Source of the DNA: Thiobacillus sp. 63-78
Lineage (GTDB): Bacteria; Pseudomonadota; Gammaproteobacteria; Burkholderiales; Thiobacillaceae
Length of the DNA: 64,000 nucleotides
Assembly: GCA_001899765.1 (NCBI GenBank)
Contig: MKWM01000018.1
Coordinates: forward strand, 124,001-188,000
Direction: 5' to 3'
Shown: one piece after another, positions 26,020 to 35,228 of the stretch
Position numbering within the stretch: the stretch's first letter is position 1
Layout: each line of letters opens with the position of its first letter
Notes under the pieces: generated by a model
Told to the model about the DNA's origin: nothing
What the model saw: only the letters and a program-made list of their open reading frames with translations
Database searches by the model: none
Made by a program: the position numbers and the translations under genes

Positions 26020-26658
26020 ATGGAATTTACCATTCTCCCCGTCACCCCGTATCAACAGAACTGCTCACTGGTGTGGGACGCCGGGGGCCGCGCGGCCTTG
26101 ATCGATCCCGGTGGCGAGGCCGCATACCTGCTGGACGAGGTGCGCTCGCGCGGCCTCACGCTGCAAAGCATCCTGCTCACCCACGGCCACCTCGACCACG
26201 TCGGCGCGGCGGTTGAACTGCGTGAGGTCCTCGGCGTTCCTCTCATCGGTCCGCAGCGCGCGGAGCAGTTCTGGCTGGACTTGTTGCCGCAGCAGGCAGA
26301 GCTGTTCGGATTCCCGCCCGCGACGGCGTTCACACCCGATCAATGGTTGAGCGACGGCGATCAGGTGGAGGTGGGGTCGATCCGCTTCGACGTGTTGCAT
26401 TGCCCCGGCCATACGCCCGGTCATGTCGTGTTCTACCAGGCGGACGCGCGACTCGCCTTCGTCGGCGACGTGCTGTTCAAGGGCTCGATCGGCCGCACCG
26501 ATTTTCCGCGCGGCGACCACGCCGCCCTGATCGCCGCCATCCGCGACAAACTGTTCCCGCTTGGCGACGACGTGCGCTTCGTGCCGGGGCACGGCGCGAT
26601 GTCCACGTTCGGTCGCGAACGGCGCGACAATCCTTTTGTCGGTTCGGCAGCGGACTGA
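26020..26658 (+). CDS. MBL-fold metallo-hydrolase (GloB2/YcbL-like)
   Basis: A 212-residue metallo-beta-lactamase-fold enzyme. The zinc ligands are visible: THGHLDHVGAA near residue 56 (HxHxDH), a His in VLHCPGHTPGH near 128, Asp in AFVGDVLF near 150 and His in VPGHGAMS near 192. Size and FKGSIGRTDFPRGD put it with the YcbL-type glyoxalase II-like hydrolases, which cleave S-glutathionyl or related thioesters. It is divergent from the thioredoxin-HEAT gene with a 44-bp gap. Confidence 0.9.
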   Translation: MEFTILPVTPYQQNCSLVWDAGGRAALIDPGGEAAYLLDEVRSRGLTLQSILLTHGHLDHVGAAVELREVLGVPLIGPQRAEQFWLDLLPQQAELFGFPPATAFTPDQWLSDGDQVEVGSIRFDVLHCPGHTPGHVVFYQADARLAFVGDVLFKGSIGRTDFPRGDHAALIAAIRDKLFPLGDDVRFVPGHGAMSTFGRERRDNPFVGSAAD

Positions 26659-26675
26659 AAAGGAAGCGCAACGGC

Positions 26676-27566
26676 CTACCTGCCGTTGCCCTGCGTGTCG
26701 CCGATCAGGCGTTCCAGCGCGCGCATGATGGCCGAGGAATCGAGTTCGCTGTCGCCGGCGCCCATCAGCGCGTTCATCTGTTGCGCGACCAGCGCGGCGC
26801 CGGGCAAGGGCGTGGCGGTTTCCTGCGCGTTGTCCATGACGATGGCCATGTCCTTGTGGTGCAGCTTGACCTTGAAGCCGGGCTTGTAGTGCGCGTCGAG
26901 CATGCGCGAGCCGTGGACGTCGAGAATGCGGCTGCCGGCGAAACCGCCCATCAGCGCTTCGCGCATCTTGACCGGATCGACGCCGTTGCGGCGCGCCAGA
27001 AGGATGGCCTCGGCCACTCCCTCCAAAGTGAGGCCGGCGACGATCTGGTTGCAGCATTTGACGACCTGGCCGGCCCCATGGTCGCCGACGTGGACGACGT
27101 TCTTGCCGAGGATGTCGAACAGCGGGCGCACCTTGTCGAAGATCGGCGCTTCGCCGCCGACCATGATGGAAAGCGTCCCGTCCTTGGCCCCGGTTTCGCC
27201 GCCCGATACCGGGGCGTCGAGCATATGGACGCCGCGTTCGGCGAGCGCGGCGGCGATACGGCGGGTGGCGGCGGGCGAGACGGTGCTCATGTCGACGATG
27301 GTGTGGCCGGGGCGGGCGCCATGCACCAGGCCGCGGTCGCCGAGAATGATCTGCTCGACGTCGGTGGTGTCGGACACCACGGTGAAACTGATATCGGCTT
27401 CCGCTGCGACCTCGGCGGGTGTGCCCTTGCCGAGTGCGCCCATCACCAGCATGGGTTCGATGCGGTCGAAGCGGCGGCCGTAGACAAACAGCCGATGGCC
27501 GGCGCGGAGCAGGTTCTCCGCCATGGGGCGCCCCATGATGCCGCTGCCGATAAATCCGATTTTCAT
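26676..27566 (-). CDS. 2-hydroxy-3-oxopropionate (tartronate semialdehyde) reductase-like dehydrogenase
   Basis: A 296-residue beta-hydroxyacid dehydrogenase. The N-terminal NAD(P) fold has GFIGSGIMGRPMAENLL, the substrate loop is DAPVSGGETGAKDGTL, and the catalytic Lys is in GAGQVVKCCNQI near residue 170. In GarR/GlxR this reduces tartronate semialdehyde to glycerate, the step after glyoxylate carboligase in glycolate salvage, matching the glc operon about 20 kb away. ATG 27566 overlaps the permease stop by four bases. 3-Hydroxyisobutyrate dehydrogenase is the alternative reading. Confidence 0.88.
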   Translation of the reverse strand: MKIGFIGSGIMGRPMAENLLRAGHRLFVYGRRFDRIEPMLVMGALGKGTPAEVAAEADISFTVVSDTTDVEQIILGDRGLVHGARPGHTIVDMSTVSPAATRRIAAALAERGVHMLDAPVSGGETGAKDGTLSIMVGGEAPIFDKVRPLFDILGKNVVHVGDHGAGQVVKCCNQIVAGLTLEGVAEAILLARRNGVDPVKMREALMGGFAGSRILDVHGSRMLDAHYKPGFKVKLHHKDMAIVMDNAQETATPLPGAALVAQQMNALMGAGDSELDSSAIMRALERLIGDTQGNGR

Positions 27567-28519
27567 GACGCAAACCCCTTCAGCAAGCCTAGCCAGAATG
27601 GCAGCGTAACCAATCCGGCCAGCGTTGACCAGCCCATGATGAGGCCCGCCAAACGGGTATCCAGCCCGAACCGGTCGGCCAGTGCGATGACCATGACCAT
27701 GGTCGGCATGGCGGCTTCCAGAACGCCGGCTTCGCCAGGCTCGGTGAGCGGACCCGGCCACGCCAGCGCGATGCCGAGCGCAAGGCAAGGCATCAGCGCC
27801 AGCTTGATGAACAATGCCACCGCGACGGCTTTTTGCGGGCGCAGATCATGCCAGGGAATGGTCAGGCCGAGCACGAACAGCATCAGCGGAATGGTCGGAC
27901 TGCCGGCCCAGCGCGCAGCTTCGATCAGCGGCGTGAGCGGCAGACCGGATAGATTCACTGCCAACCCGGCGGCGAATCCCCATACCGGCGGCAGTCTCAG
28001 CCACATGCGCAGGAATGAGGCGTGTTCGGCGTGCTTGCCGCAGTGAAAGGCGATCCACACACCGAGCGACCACACCAGCGGCGTGGTCGCGAGCATGTCG
28101 GCGAAGAAGGGATAGCGCGCGCCGCGTTCGCCGAACACCGTGGTGAGAAAGGGATAGCCGAAGAACAGCACGTTGCCGAACCCGGCGGCCAGAATGATCG
28201 TGCCGCGCTGCGGCCGCGCCAAGCCGTGGCCGAGCGGGGTGGCGAACAATGCCAGGGCGGCGAGCCCCAGGCCGGCCAGCGTGGCGACGCCGAGAATCAG
28301 GGGCAGCTGCAAAAGATCCAGATCGATCGTGGCGGCCGCCCCGGCCGAAAAGAACAGCACGGGCGCAAAAAAATCCAGCACCAGCCGGTTGATCTCGCCA
28401 CGCAGACCGACGATGGACACGCTGCGTTGCCAGCGCGGCCAGATGCCGCCCGCGGCGATCAGCAGGGACAGGGGCAGCAGCGTTTTCAGCAGCAGCTGCT
28501 GGGCAAGGTCGGCGGACAT
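27563..28519 (-). CDS. AEC family transporter (auxin efflux carrier-type permease)
   Basis: A 318-residue membrane protein of the AEC/BASS-like fold with two bundles of hydrophobic helices (near residues 1-135 and 165-315), the short-loop FFGYPFLTTVFGE and the conserved LVLDFFAPVLFF. Bacterial AEC proteins export or import small carboxylates such as malate. Overlap of its stop with the reductase start (ATGA) makes a two-gene operon, suggesting the cargo is a hydroxy-acid related to tartronate semialdehyde or glycerate (inference). Confidence 0.87.
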   Translation of the reverse strand: MSADLAQQLLLKTLLPLSLLIAAGGIWPRWQRSVSIVGLRGEINRLVLDFFAPVLFFSAGAAATIDLDLLQLPLILGVATLAGLGLAALALFATPLGHGLARPQRGTIILAAGFGNVLFFGYPFLTTVFGERGARYPFFADMLATTPLVWSLGVWIAFHCGKHAEHASFLRMWLRLPPVWGFAAGLAVNLSGLPLTPLIEAARWAGSPTIPLMLFVLGLTIPWHDLRPQKAVAVALFIKLALMPCLALGIALAWPGPLTEPGEAGVLEAAMPTMVMVIALADRFGLDTRLAGLIMGWSTLAGLVTLPFWLGLLKGFAS

Positions 28520-28610
28520 GAAACGGGGTGTCGGGCGGGCGGGGCGGCCATCATAACGCGTGTCGCCCGGATACCGTCAGCGCCTGCGCCTCGCGGCACC
28601 CCTCAAACGA

Positions 28611-28650
28611 AACGGGCTTTCACGGGCGCATGATCCCGGGAAAGCCCGTT
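28611..28650 (-). terminator. Inverted repeat, probable terminator after pbpG
   Basis: AACGGGCTTTC (28611-28621) is the exact complement of GAAAGCCCGTT (28640-28650), with an 18-base loop that itself has CGGG/CCCG complementarity. On the minus strand it lies 17 bp beyond the pbpG stop and is followed by TTTCGTTT, a weak T-tract. Confidence 0.7.
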
Positions 28651-28666
28651 GCAGCGGTCGCAGACT

Positions 28667-29635
28667 TCAGGTGCGGGATGCGGCGGTGTAGTGGGCTCGG
28701 GTTCCGTGCGCGGGGCTGGTTTCCTCCAGCCATGCCTTGATGCGCGCGGCGTCGTTGGCACGACTGTTGTTGCCCATGGCATCGAGCAGCACGATGATGA
28801 CATCGCGGTCCGCCACCTCGGCCTGCATCACCAGGCAGTGTCCGGCTTCATTGATGAAACCGGTTTTCGACAGGCCGATATGCCAGTCGTCCATGCGCGT
28901 CAGACGGTTGGTGTTGTTGAAGGCAACGGTGCGGTAGGTCACCTTCGCCTGCCGGTGATGCTTTTTCTTCAGCACCACGCGCTGGGTGCCCAGCGTGTAC
29001 TGGCCGGTCGCGGTGATCTGGCGGATTTCCGGATAGTTCTGATAGGCGTAATCTGCCAGCTTGGCGAGGTCGAGCGCGGTGGACCGGTTGCTGCTCGACA
29101 GGCCGGTGGGCTCGACGTACACGGTATCGCGCATGCCCAGCACGCGCGCCGTGCGATTCATGGTGGCGACAAAACGCTCGAGGCCGCCCGGGTAGGAACG
29201 CGCCAGCGCGTGCGCCGCCCGGTTGTCGGAGGCAATCAGGGCAAGATGCAGCAGTTGTCCGCGCGTGTAGTGCGCGCCGATTGCCAGACGCGAGCCGGTG
29301 CCTTTCAGCGTGTCGCGGTCATCGGACGTGAGGGTGATGCGCTCGTCCAGCGGCAGGCCGGCATTGATCACCAGCATCGCCGTCATCAGCTTGGTGATCG
29401 AGGCGATCGGCGTCTGCATGGTGGCGTTCTTGGCCAGCAGCGGCCGTCCGCTGACCTGGTCGTACACCAGCACGGACTGCGCATTCAGTTCGGGCATGGA
29501 TGCGGGCTCGGACTGTGATGGCGGGGCGGTGGGCGGCGTGTTCAGCTCGACGGCGGAAGTATTGGCGTCGAGCGCGGCGGCGGCGGTATGGACGCACAGC
29601 AAAATCAATCCGGTCAGAACAGTTTTCATGGACAT
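28667..29635 (-). CDS. pbpG: D-alanyl-D-alanine endopeptidase / serine hydrolase (PbpG-like)
   Basis: A 322-residue class C low-molecular-weight penicillin-binding protein. It has a signal peptide (VLTGLILLCVHTAAAAL), a proline/serine linker, then the peptidase S11 domain with the three active-site motifs SITK (near residue 79), SDN (near 136) and SKTG (near 256). PbpG-type enzymes cut D-Ala-mDAP crosslinks in peptidoglycan. Start MSMK at 29635, with MK at 29629 as alternative. Confidence 0.9.
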   Translation of the reverse strand: MSMKTVLTGLILLCVHTAAAALDANTSAVELNTPPTAPPSQSEPASMPELNAQSVLVYDQVSGRPLLAKNATMQTPIASITKLMTAMLVINAGLPLDERITLTSDDRDTLKGTGSRLAIGAHYTRGQLLHLALIASDNRAAHALARSYPGGLERFVATMNRTARVLGMRDTVYVEPTGLSSSNRSTALDLAKLADYAYQNYPEIRQITATGQYTLGTQRVVLKKKHHRQAKVTYRTVAFNNTNRLTRMDDWHIGLSKTGFINEAGHCLVMQAEVADRDVIIVLLDAMGNNSRANDAARIKAWLEETSPAHGTRAHYTAASRT

Positions 29636-29786
29636 TCTGCTTTCAAGATGGATGACGAAAATATATCAGTTCTGACGAATACGGACACGCAGGCCAAAAC
29701 TTGAAAACAACAGTTCATGATAGCTGCCCGAATATTTCAAGCCATAGATTGACGGTATAGCAAAATTTATTATATACAGCAACGAC

Positions 29787-31781
29787 ATGGGAGAACTTTC
29801 GAATAATTTACTAAAAATATCGGAGCTAACAGCGTGTCGGTGTGTTCCCGGCGTGGTGGCCGAGGCGCTGGAGCTGCTGATGCGTGGTGGCGCCGCGCAG
29901 GCGGAGTTTGCCGCCTGCGTGCGCTGCGATCCTGTCCTGGCGCTGCGCTTGCGGTTGCTGCCGGTCGATTTCGGCGCGCAGCCGGGCCTGCTGCGCGCGC
30001 TGCTGCTGACCGCGCCGGTGGCGACGGGGGCGGCTCAGGCGGGTCATTCAAGCCGCTGGCGGCAGTCGATCGGCGTGGCGCATCTGGCGCAGGCCCTGAG
30101 CGCACGCTCGGGCACCGTGGATGCCGACGCTGCGTGGGTGGCGGGCCTTGCGCACAATCTGGCGGACTATTCCGATACGGACAGGGTGTCTGCGGCCCAG
30201 GTGGCCGACTGGCTGGGTACGCTCGATTCCGATGGCTGGGTGGGGGATGCGGTGCGTTACCATGCCGAGCCGCTGGCGCGCGGACGTGCCGCCCATCCGC
30301 TGGTGCGCATCGTCCAGCTGGCCTATCAACTGGTGTCGCGCGCCGATGCGGTGGACAGCGTGGACGTGCGGGCCGCACTCGCCGTCCTGCAGATGGGCGC
30401 GGGCGAAGCCGCCCAGCTGCTGTCCGAAAGCCAGGTCCAGGCGCGTCAGCTGGCGCAGCGCTTCGGTCTGACCGATGCCGCGGCGCAGACAGACGGGACG
30501 GGACTCGACCGCCTGACACGCCTGTATGCCGCGCAGGCGGCCCAGTCCGCGCTGCACGAATATTTCCGGCAATCGGACGGATCTTCCAGCCACACCTTCG
30601 GATTGTTGCAGGGCAGCCTGCGCGCCCTGTTCGGCGTCGAGCATGCCTGCCTGTTTGCGCCTGCGGCGGACGGCACGCTGCGGCTGACCGCGCTGATTCG
30701 GGCCGATGCCGGCCTGCGGGCGCTGGCGATCCCTCCCGACGATGGTCATTCGGCGCTGCCGCGCGCGCTGGCGCGCAACGCGCCGCAGCCATTCGAGCGC
30801 GGCGCGCTGGATGCCGCGCTGGTCGACGAGCAGATCGCCCGTCTGCTTGGCGCGACGCGGTTGATCTGCCAGCCGCTGGCATTGCGCGACGGCCAGATGG
30901 GCGTGCTGGTGCTGGGCGATGCGCCCCCGGACCTGGGCATGTCGCCGCTGTGGCGGTCTGTCCTGACGCAATGCCACGAGGCATTGCGGCCGCCCGCCGC
31001 GCCGGCTGCCACGTTGCCGGCGGCGGAGGCGCCCGTTGTCCCGGCCGTATCCGCCGGACCGGGCGACGATATCCCGCGTGAACGGGTGCGGCGCGCCATT
31101 CATGAAGTGGCGAACCCGCTCACCATCATGCGTAATTACGTCAATCTGCTGTCCGACAAGTTGGGCGCGGATTCGGCGGTACAGCGCGATCTCGGCATCA
31201 TCGGCGACGAAATCGAACGGGTGGCGCGCATCGTGCGCGGCATTACGCTGACCGAGGACATCGCCATGCCGGCCGCGTCGCTCGAACTGGTCTCGGTCAA
31301 CAGCGTCGTGTCCGAACTGGTGCGCATGGCGCTCGGCACCCTGTTCACGCCGAACAAGGTCAATGTACAGATCGATCTCAACCCGGACGTGCCGCCGATC
31401 CCGCTGCAAAAAGACCTGTTGAAACAGGTGCTGTTCAATCTCGCCAAGAATGCGGTCGAGGCCATGCAAGCGGGAGGGCATCTCAAATTCATCACGCGCC
31501 TGGTCACGATCGATGGCCGGCGTCAGATCGAAATCGAAGTGGCCGATACCGGACCCGGCCTGCCGGCTGAAGCCGCCGCGCATTTGTTCGAGCCGGTGGT
31601 CAGCGCAAAGGGCGGCGACCATGCCGGTCTCGGGCTGGTCATCAGCCGCAGTCTGGTCGAACGCCTGAATGGCCATCTCAGTTGCACCAGTACGCCGCAG
31701 GGAACCCGTTTCCTGATCCGCCTGCCGACCTTGCAAAACGGGCAGGCCCCACTCACGACAACACGCTACGGGTCTATGTAA
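29787..31781 (+). CDS. Sensor histidine kinase with HDOD-like N terminus, GAF-like middle and HATPase
   Basis: A 664-residue soluble kinase. Residues 1-230 resemble a degenerate HDOD domain (VAGLAHNLADYSDTDRV), 260-410 a GAF-like sensor (LLGATRLICQPLALRDGQMG), then a HisKA helix with phosphoacceptor AIHEVANPLTIMRNYVNLL near residue 439. The HATPase domain has the N box VLFNLAKNAVEAMQAGG, G1 VADTGPGLP and G2 GGDHAGLGLVISRSL. No transmembrane helix, so it senses inside the cell. The response regulator starts 21 bp downstream. ATG follows an AT-rich 151-bp gap. The HDOD-kinase combination is uncommon. Confidence 0.88.
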   Translation: MGELSNNLLKISELTACRCVPGVVAEALELLMRGGAAQAEFAACVRCDPVLALRLRLLPVDFGAQPGLLRALLLTAPVATGAAQAGHSSRWRQSIGVAHLAQALSARSGTVDADAAWVAGLAHNLADYSDTDRVSAAQVADWLGTLDSDGWVGDAVRYHAEPLARGRAAHPLVRIVQLAYQLVSRADAVDSVDVRAALAVLQMGAGEAAQLLSESQVQARQLAQRFGLTDAAAQTDGTGLDRLTRLYAAQAAQSALHEYFRQSDGSSSHTFGLLQGSLRALFGVEHACLFAPAADGTLRLTALIRADAGLRALAIPPDDGHSALPRALARNAPQPFERGALDAALVDEQIARLLGATRLICQPLALRDGQMGVLVLGDAPPDLGMSPLWRSVLTQCHEALRPPAAPAATLPAAEAPVVPAVSAGPGDDIPRERVRRAIHEVANPLTIMRNYVNLLSDKLGADSAVQRDLGIIGDEIERVARIVRGITLTEDIAMPAASLELVSVNSVVSELVRMALGTLFTPNKVNVQIDLNPDVPPIPLQKDLLKQVLFNLAKNAVEAMQAGGHLKFITRLVTIDGRRQIEIEVADTGPGLPAEAAAHLFEPVVSAKGGDHAGLGLVISRSLVERLNGHLSCTSTPQGTRFLIRLPTLQNGQAPLTTTRYGSM

Positions 31782-31802
31782 CCCGACGCGAGGAGAACGC
31801 TC

Positions 31803-34010
31803 ATGTCAGACCATCCCATCGAATCCGCTCCGCCACGCACGACGGTCAGTCCCTTTCCGGTGCGCTCCCGGCTCCTGGTAGTGGATGACGAGCCATTGAT
31901 TCTGGAAGGGCTGACGCGCTTGCTGGCCACCCGTGATTACGACGTGGTGACCGCCAACGGGGGCTGCGATGCGCTGATCGCCATCGGCAAGCAGCAGTTC
32001 GATGCCATCCTGCTCGACCTCGGCATGCCGGACCTCAACGGCAACGAAGTCCTGCGTTTCGTGGCCGACCGCAGCGCCGACACGCCGGTCATCGTGGTGT
32101 CGGGCGACAGCACCATCGACGCGGCGATTCGCGCGCTGCGCGGGGGAGCCGCCGACTTTGTACGCAAACCCTACGAACCCGAGGAACTGCTGCGCCGCAT
32201 CGACAACACGCTGACGCGGCGGCGGCTGGAAAAGGAAAACAATCACATCCTGCAGCGTCTCCAGCAGTCGGAAAAGTGGCACCGCTTCCTGGTCAACAGC
32301 TCGCCCGATTTCATCTACACGCTCGACAGCGATGGCCGTTTTACTTTCGTCAACGACCGCGTCGAAAGCCTGCTCGGCTACCGCAGCGAGGAACTGCTGA
32401 GCCAGCATTACAGCCTGGTGATCCACGAGGACGACATCGCGCGGGCCGAGCACGTGTTCAACGAGCGCCGCGCGGGCGACCGCAACGCGCGCAATATCGA
32501 AATCCGGCTCAAGTGCAATCCGGGGATGCGCCGCCCGCGCCTGATGAACGGCCGCTGCAAGGCGGTCGAACTCACCGCGACCGGCATGTACGACGAGACG
32601 GCGGGTCCGTTCGACAAGCGTTTCATCGGCAGCTACGGCGTCGCCAAGGACATCACCGAACGCAAGCAGGCCGAGGAAACCGTGCATTACCAGGCCTACC
32701 ACGACCTGCTCACCGGCCTGCCCAACCGTGCGCTGTTCCGTGATCATCTCGGCCTCATGCTGGCGCAGGCCCGGCGCAACCAGCAGCCGCTGGCGGTGCT
32801 GAGCCTCGACCTCGACCATTTCAAGGTCATCAACGATTCGCTCGGCCACACCGTCGGCGACGAACTGCTGCTGGCCGTCGGCGCGCGTCTGCGCCAGTGC
32901 CTGCGCGAGGGCGATACCCTGGCGCGCCTGGGCGGCGACGAATTCGCCGTGCTGCTGCCCACCCTGGTGTCGCGCAGCGACGTCGAGCATATCTGCCGCA
33001 AGATCATCCAGGTGCTGTCCCGGCCGGTGTACGTCAAGGGCCACGAAATCTACATCTCGGTCAGCATCGGCGCCTGCGTCGCGCCAGAAGACGGCGACAT
33101 GATCGACAATCTCATCCGCCAGGCCGAGATCGCCATGTACCAGGCCAAATCGCAGGGACGCAGCCGCCTGCTGTTCTGGGAATCCGGCATGCAGGCACCC
33201 TATTCCGAACGCATGCAGGTCGAAGCCGATCTGCGCCGCGCGCTGGCGCGCAACGAGTTCGTGCTGTTCTACCAGCCGCAGGTCGACACCCTGACCGGCG
33301 AAGTGCGCGGCTTCGAGGCCCTGCTGCGCTGGTGGCATCCGCAGCGCGGCCTGCTGACGCCCGCCGACTTCATTCCGGTGGCCGAGGAGTCCGGCGTCAT
33401 CGTGCCGATCGGCGACTGGGTGCTGCGCGAAGCCAGCGCCCAGCTGGCCGAATGGCGCCGCGCGGGCCTGCCGGCCGTGCGGCTGTCGGTCAACATCTCG
33501 GCACGGCAGCTGGAGAGCCCCGATTTCGTCGACAGCGTCATGCGCGCGATCCAGGTGTATTCGCTGGACGGGCACCAGGTGGAGCTGGAAATCACCGAAA
33601 GCCTCCTGATGCGCGACTTCGAGGCCAACGCGATCAAGCTCGGGCGGCTCTCCGCCGCGGGCGTCCGGCTGGCCATCGACGACTTCGGTACCGGCTACAG
33701 CTCATTTAAATATCTGTCGCGCTTCCCCATCCACACGCTGAAAATCGACCAGTCCTTCGTTCAGGAGCTCGATCGCGACGAGAACATGTCCATCGTCAAC
33801 GCCATGATCGCCATGGGCCGCGGGATGAATCTCAATGTCGTGGCCGAGGGCGTCGAAACCGAATCCCAGCGTGCGCGTCTGCAGCAGATGCAGTGTCACG
33901 AAGTGCAGGGATATATCTACAGCGCAGCCCTGTCCAGCCACGAAGCGACCACCCTGCTGGGCCGGCATGCGCGGGGCTTCGCGCAGGCGGAACATCGGGT
34001 GGTGGGCTGA
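31803..34010 (+). CDS. Response regulator with PAS, GGDEF and EAL domains
   Basis: A 735-residue c-di-GMP enzyme. The REC domain has LVVDDEPLI and the phosphorylatable Asp in ILLDLGMPDLNG near residue 70. A PAS domain follows (residues 160-280, SSPDFIYTLDSDGRFTFVN), then GGDEF with an intact active site RLGGDEFAVLLP near 380, and EAL with GFEALLRWWHP near 505 and IDDFGTGYSSFKYL near 625. Both catalytic motifs are present, so it may both make and degrade c-di-GMP. Its partner is the upstream kinase. Confidence 0.94.
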   Translation: MSDHPIESAPPRTTVSPFPVRSRLLVVDDEPLILEGLTRLLATRDYDVVTANGGCDALIAIGKQQFDAILLDLGMPDLNGNEVLRFVADRSADTPVIVVSGDSTIDAAIRALRGGAADFVRKPYEPEELLRRIDNTLTRRRLEKENNHILQRLQQSEKWHRFLVNSSPDFIYTLDSDGRFTFVNDRVESLLGYRSEELLSQHYSLVIHEDDIARAEHVFNERRAGDRNARNIEIRLKCNPGMRRPRLMNGRCKAVELTATGMYDETAGPFDKRFIGSYGVAKDITERKQAEETVHYQAYHDLLTGLPNRALFRDHLGLMLAQARRNQQPLAVLSLDLDHFKVINDSLGHTVGDELLLAVGARLRQCLREGDTLARLGGDEFAVLLPTLVSRSDVEHICRKIIQVLSRPVYVKGHEIYISVSIGACVAPEDGDMIDNLIRQAEIAMYQAKSQGRSRLLFWESGMQAPYSERMQVEADLRRALARNEFVLFYQPQVDTLTGEVRGFEALLRWWHPQRGLLTPADFIPVAEESGVIVPIGDWVLREASAQLAEWRRAGLPAVRLSVNISARQLESPDFVDSVMRAIQVYSLDGHQVELEITESLLMRDFEANAIKLGRLSAAGVRLAIDDFGTGYSSFKYLSRFPIHTLKIDQSFVQELDRDENMSIVNAMIAMGRGMNLNVVAEGVETESQRARLQQMQCHEVQGYIYSAALSSHEATTLLGRHARGFAQAEHRVVG

Positions 34011-34211
34011 ATCCGCCGCCAGCCCGGCCTGCCGGGCATTCCTTGCGCAGGATCGCTGGACCATCACGCAGCGGATAGATCGGCACGGCCGCCAGGTTGG
34101 CGACAAGCCGCGATCATCCAGCGGCGCACGGCGTGGGCAGGGTCAAGACGGATCGGGCCGGTATTCGGGAACTTCGTGACCGCGTCGCGTTTCTGTATCA
34201 GACCAGCAACA

Positions 34212-35228
34212 ATGAACCTGCCCGGAAGGATACGCGTGGACGCCGCAACTGCCCCAGCCACTCACCCCGCGCTGGCCGCGCTCAACGGCCTGCGTGCCTA
34301 TCTCAACGGCCAGATCCTCGGCCAGGAAAGCCTGGTCGAGCGCCTGCTGGTGGCTTTGTTGGCAGACGGCCACCTGCTGGTCGAAGGTCCGCCCGGTCTG
34401 GCCAAGACCCGCGCCATCAAGGCGCTGGCGCATGGCCTGGAGGGCGATTTCCAGCGCCTGCAGTTCACCCCGGACATGCTGCCAGCCGACCTCACCGGCT
34501 CCGATATCTACCGGCCCGAGGAAGGGGGCTTCCACTTCCAGCGCGGCCCGCTGTTCCACAACCTGATTCTGGCCGACGAGGTCAATCGCGCGCCCGCGAA
34601 AGTCCAATCGGCACTGCTCGAAGCGATGGCCGAGCGGCAGATCAGTGTCGGCGCCGCCACCTATCCGCTACCGCGGCTGTTTCTGGTCATGGCCACGCAG
34701 AACCCGATCGAACACGAAGGCACCTACCCGCTGCCCGAGGCGCAGCTGGACCGCTTCATGCTGCATATCCAGGTCGATTACCCGGATCGCGCCACCACGC
34801 GGCGCATCATGGAACTCGCCCGGCGCGAGGCGCGGGAGGCACGCGAACTGCCGCCTCCGCCCCGCCGCCTGAGCCAGGAAACGATCTTCGCGGCACGCCA
34901 CGACGTGCTCGATCTGACCCTCGCCGATTCGGTGGCGGAATACATCTCCGCCCTGGTCGAGGCGACGCGTAGCCCCGAGAAATACAGCGCCGGTCTCGCC
35001 GAATGGCTGCGCTGGGGCGCGAGTCCCCGCGCGGCCATTGCGATCGAGCGTGGCGCCCGCGCGCTGGCCTGGCTCGACGGGCGCGACTACGTCAGCCCGG
35101 ATGACGTTCAGGCCATCGCCCCCGATGTCCTGCGCCACCGCCTGCTGCTCGACTACACCGCCCAGGCGCGTGGCGTCACCGCCCAGCAATGCGTGACCGA
35201 ATTGCTGCAGCAGGTCCCGGCGCCATGA
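34212..35228 (+). CDS. moxR: MoxR family AAA+ ATPase
   Basis: A 338-residue AAA+ chaperone-like ATPase. Walker A is EGPPGLAKTRA near residue 60, Walker B ILADEVNRAPAKVQSALLEA near 118, and the sensor/arginine-finger segment includes ATQNPIEHEGTYPLPEAQLD. MoxR proteins work with VWA proteins to mature or fold target complexes. It heads the seven-gene Bat-type operon. ATG 34212 (or GTG 34236) follows a 201-bp gap in which no gene is visible. Its stop overlaps the DUF58 start (ATGA). Confidence 0.94.
   Translation: MNLPGRIRVDAATAPATHPALAALNGLRAYLNGQILGQESLVERLLVALLADGHLLVEGPPGLAKTRAIKALAHGLEGDFQRLQFTPDMLPADLTGSDIYRPEEGGFHFQRGPLFHNLILADEVNRAPAKVQSALLEAMAERQISVGAATYPLPRLFLVMATQNPIEHEGTYPLPEAQLDRFMLHIQVDYPDRATTRRIMELARREAREARELPPPPRRLSQETIFAARHDVLDLTLADSVAEYISALVEATRSPEKYSAGLAEWLRWGASPRAAIAIERGARALAWLDGRDYVSPDDVQAIAPDVLRHRLLLDYTAQARGVTAQQCVTELLQQVPAP

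Noticed and set aside
34011..34211. Possible small gene or RNA between the GGDEF-EAL gene and moxR
   Set aside because: Short frames only, no stable hairpin with T-tract and no tRNA-like features seen.
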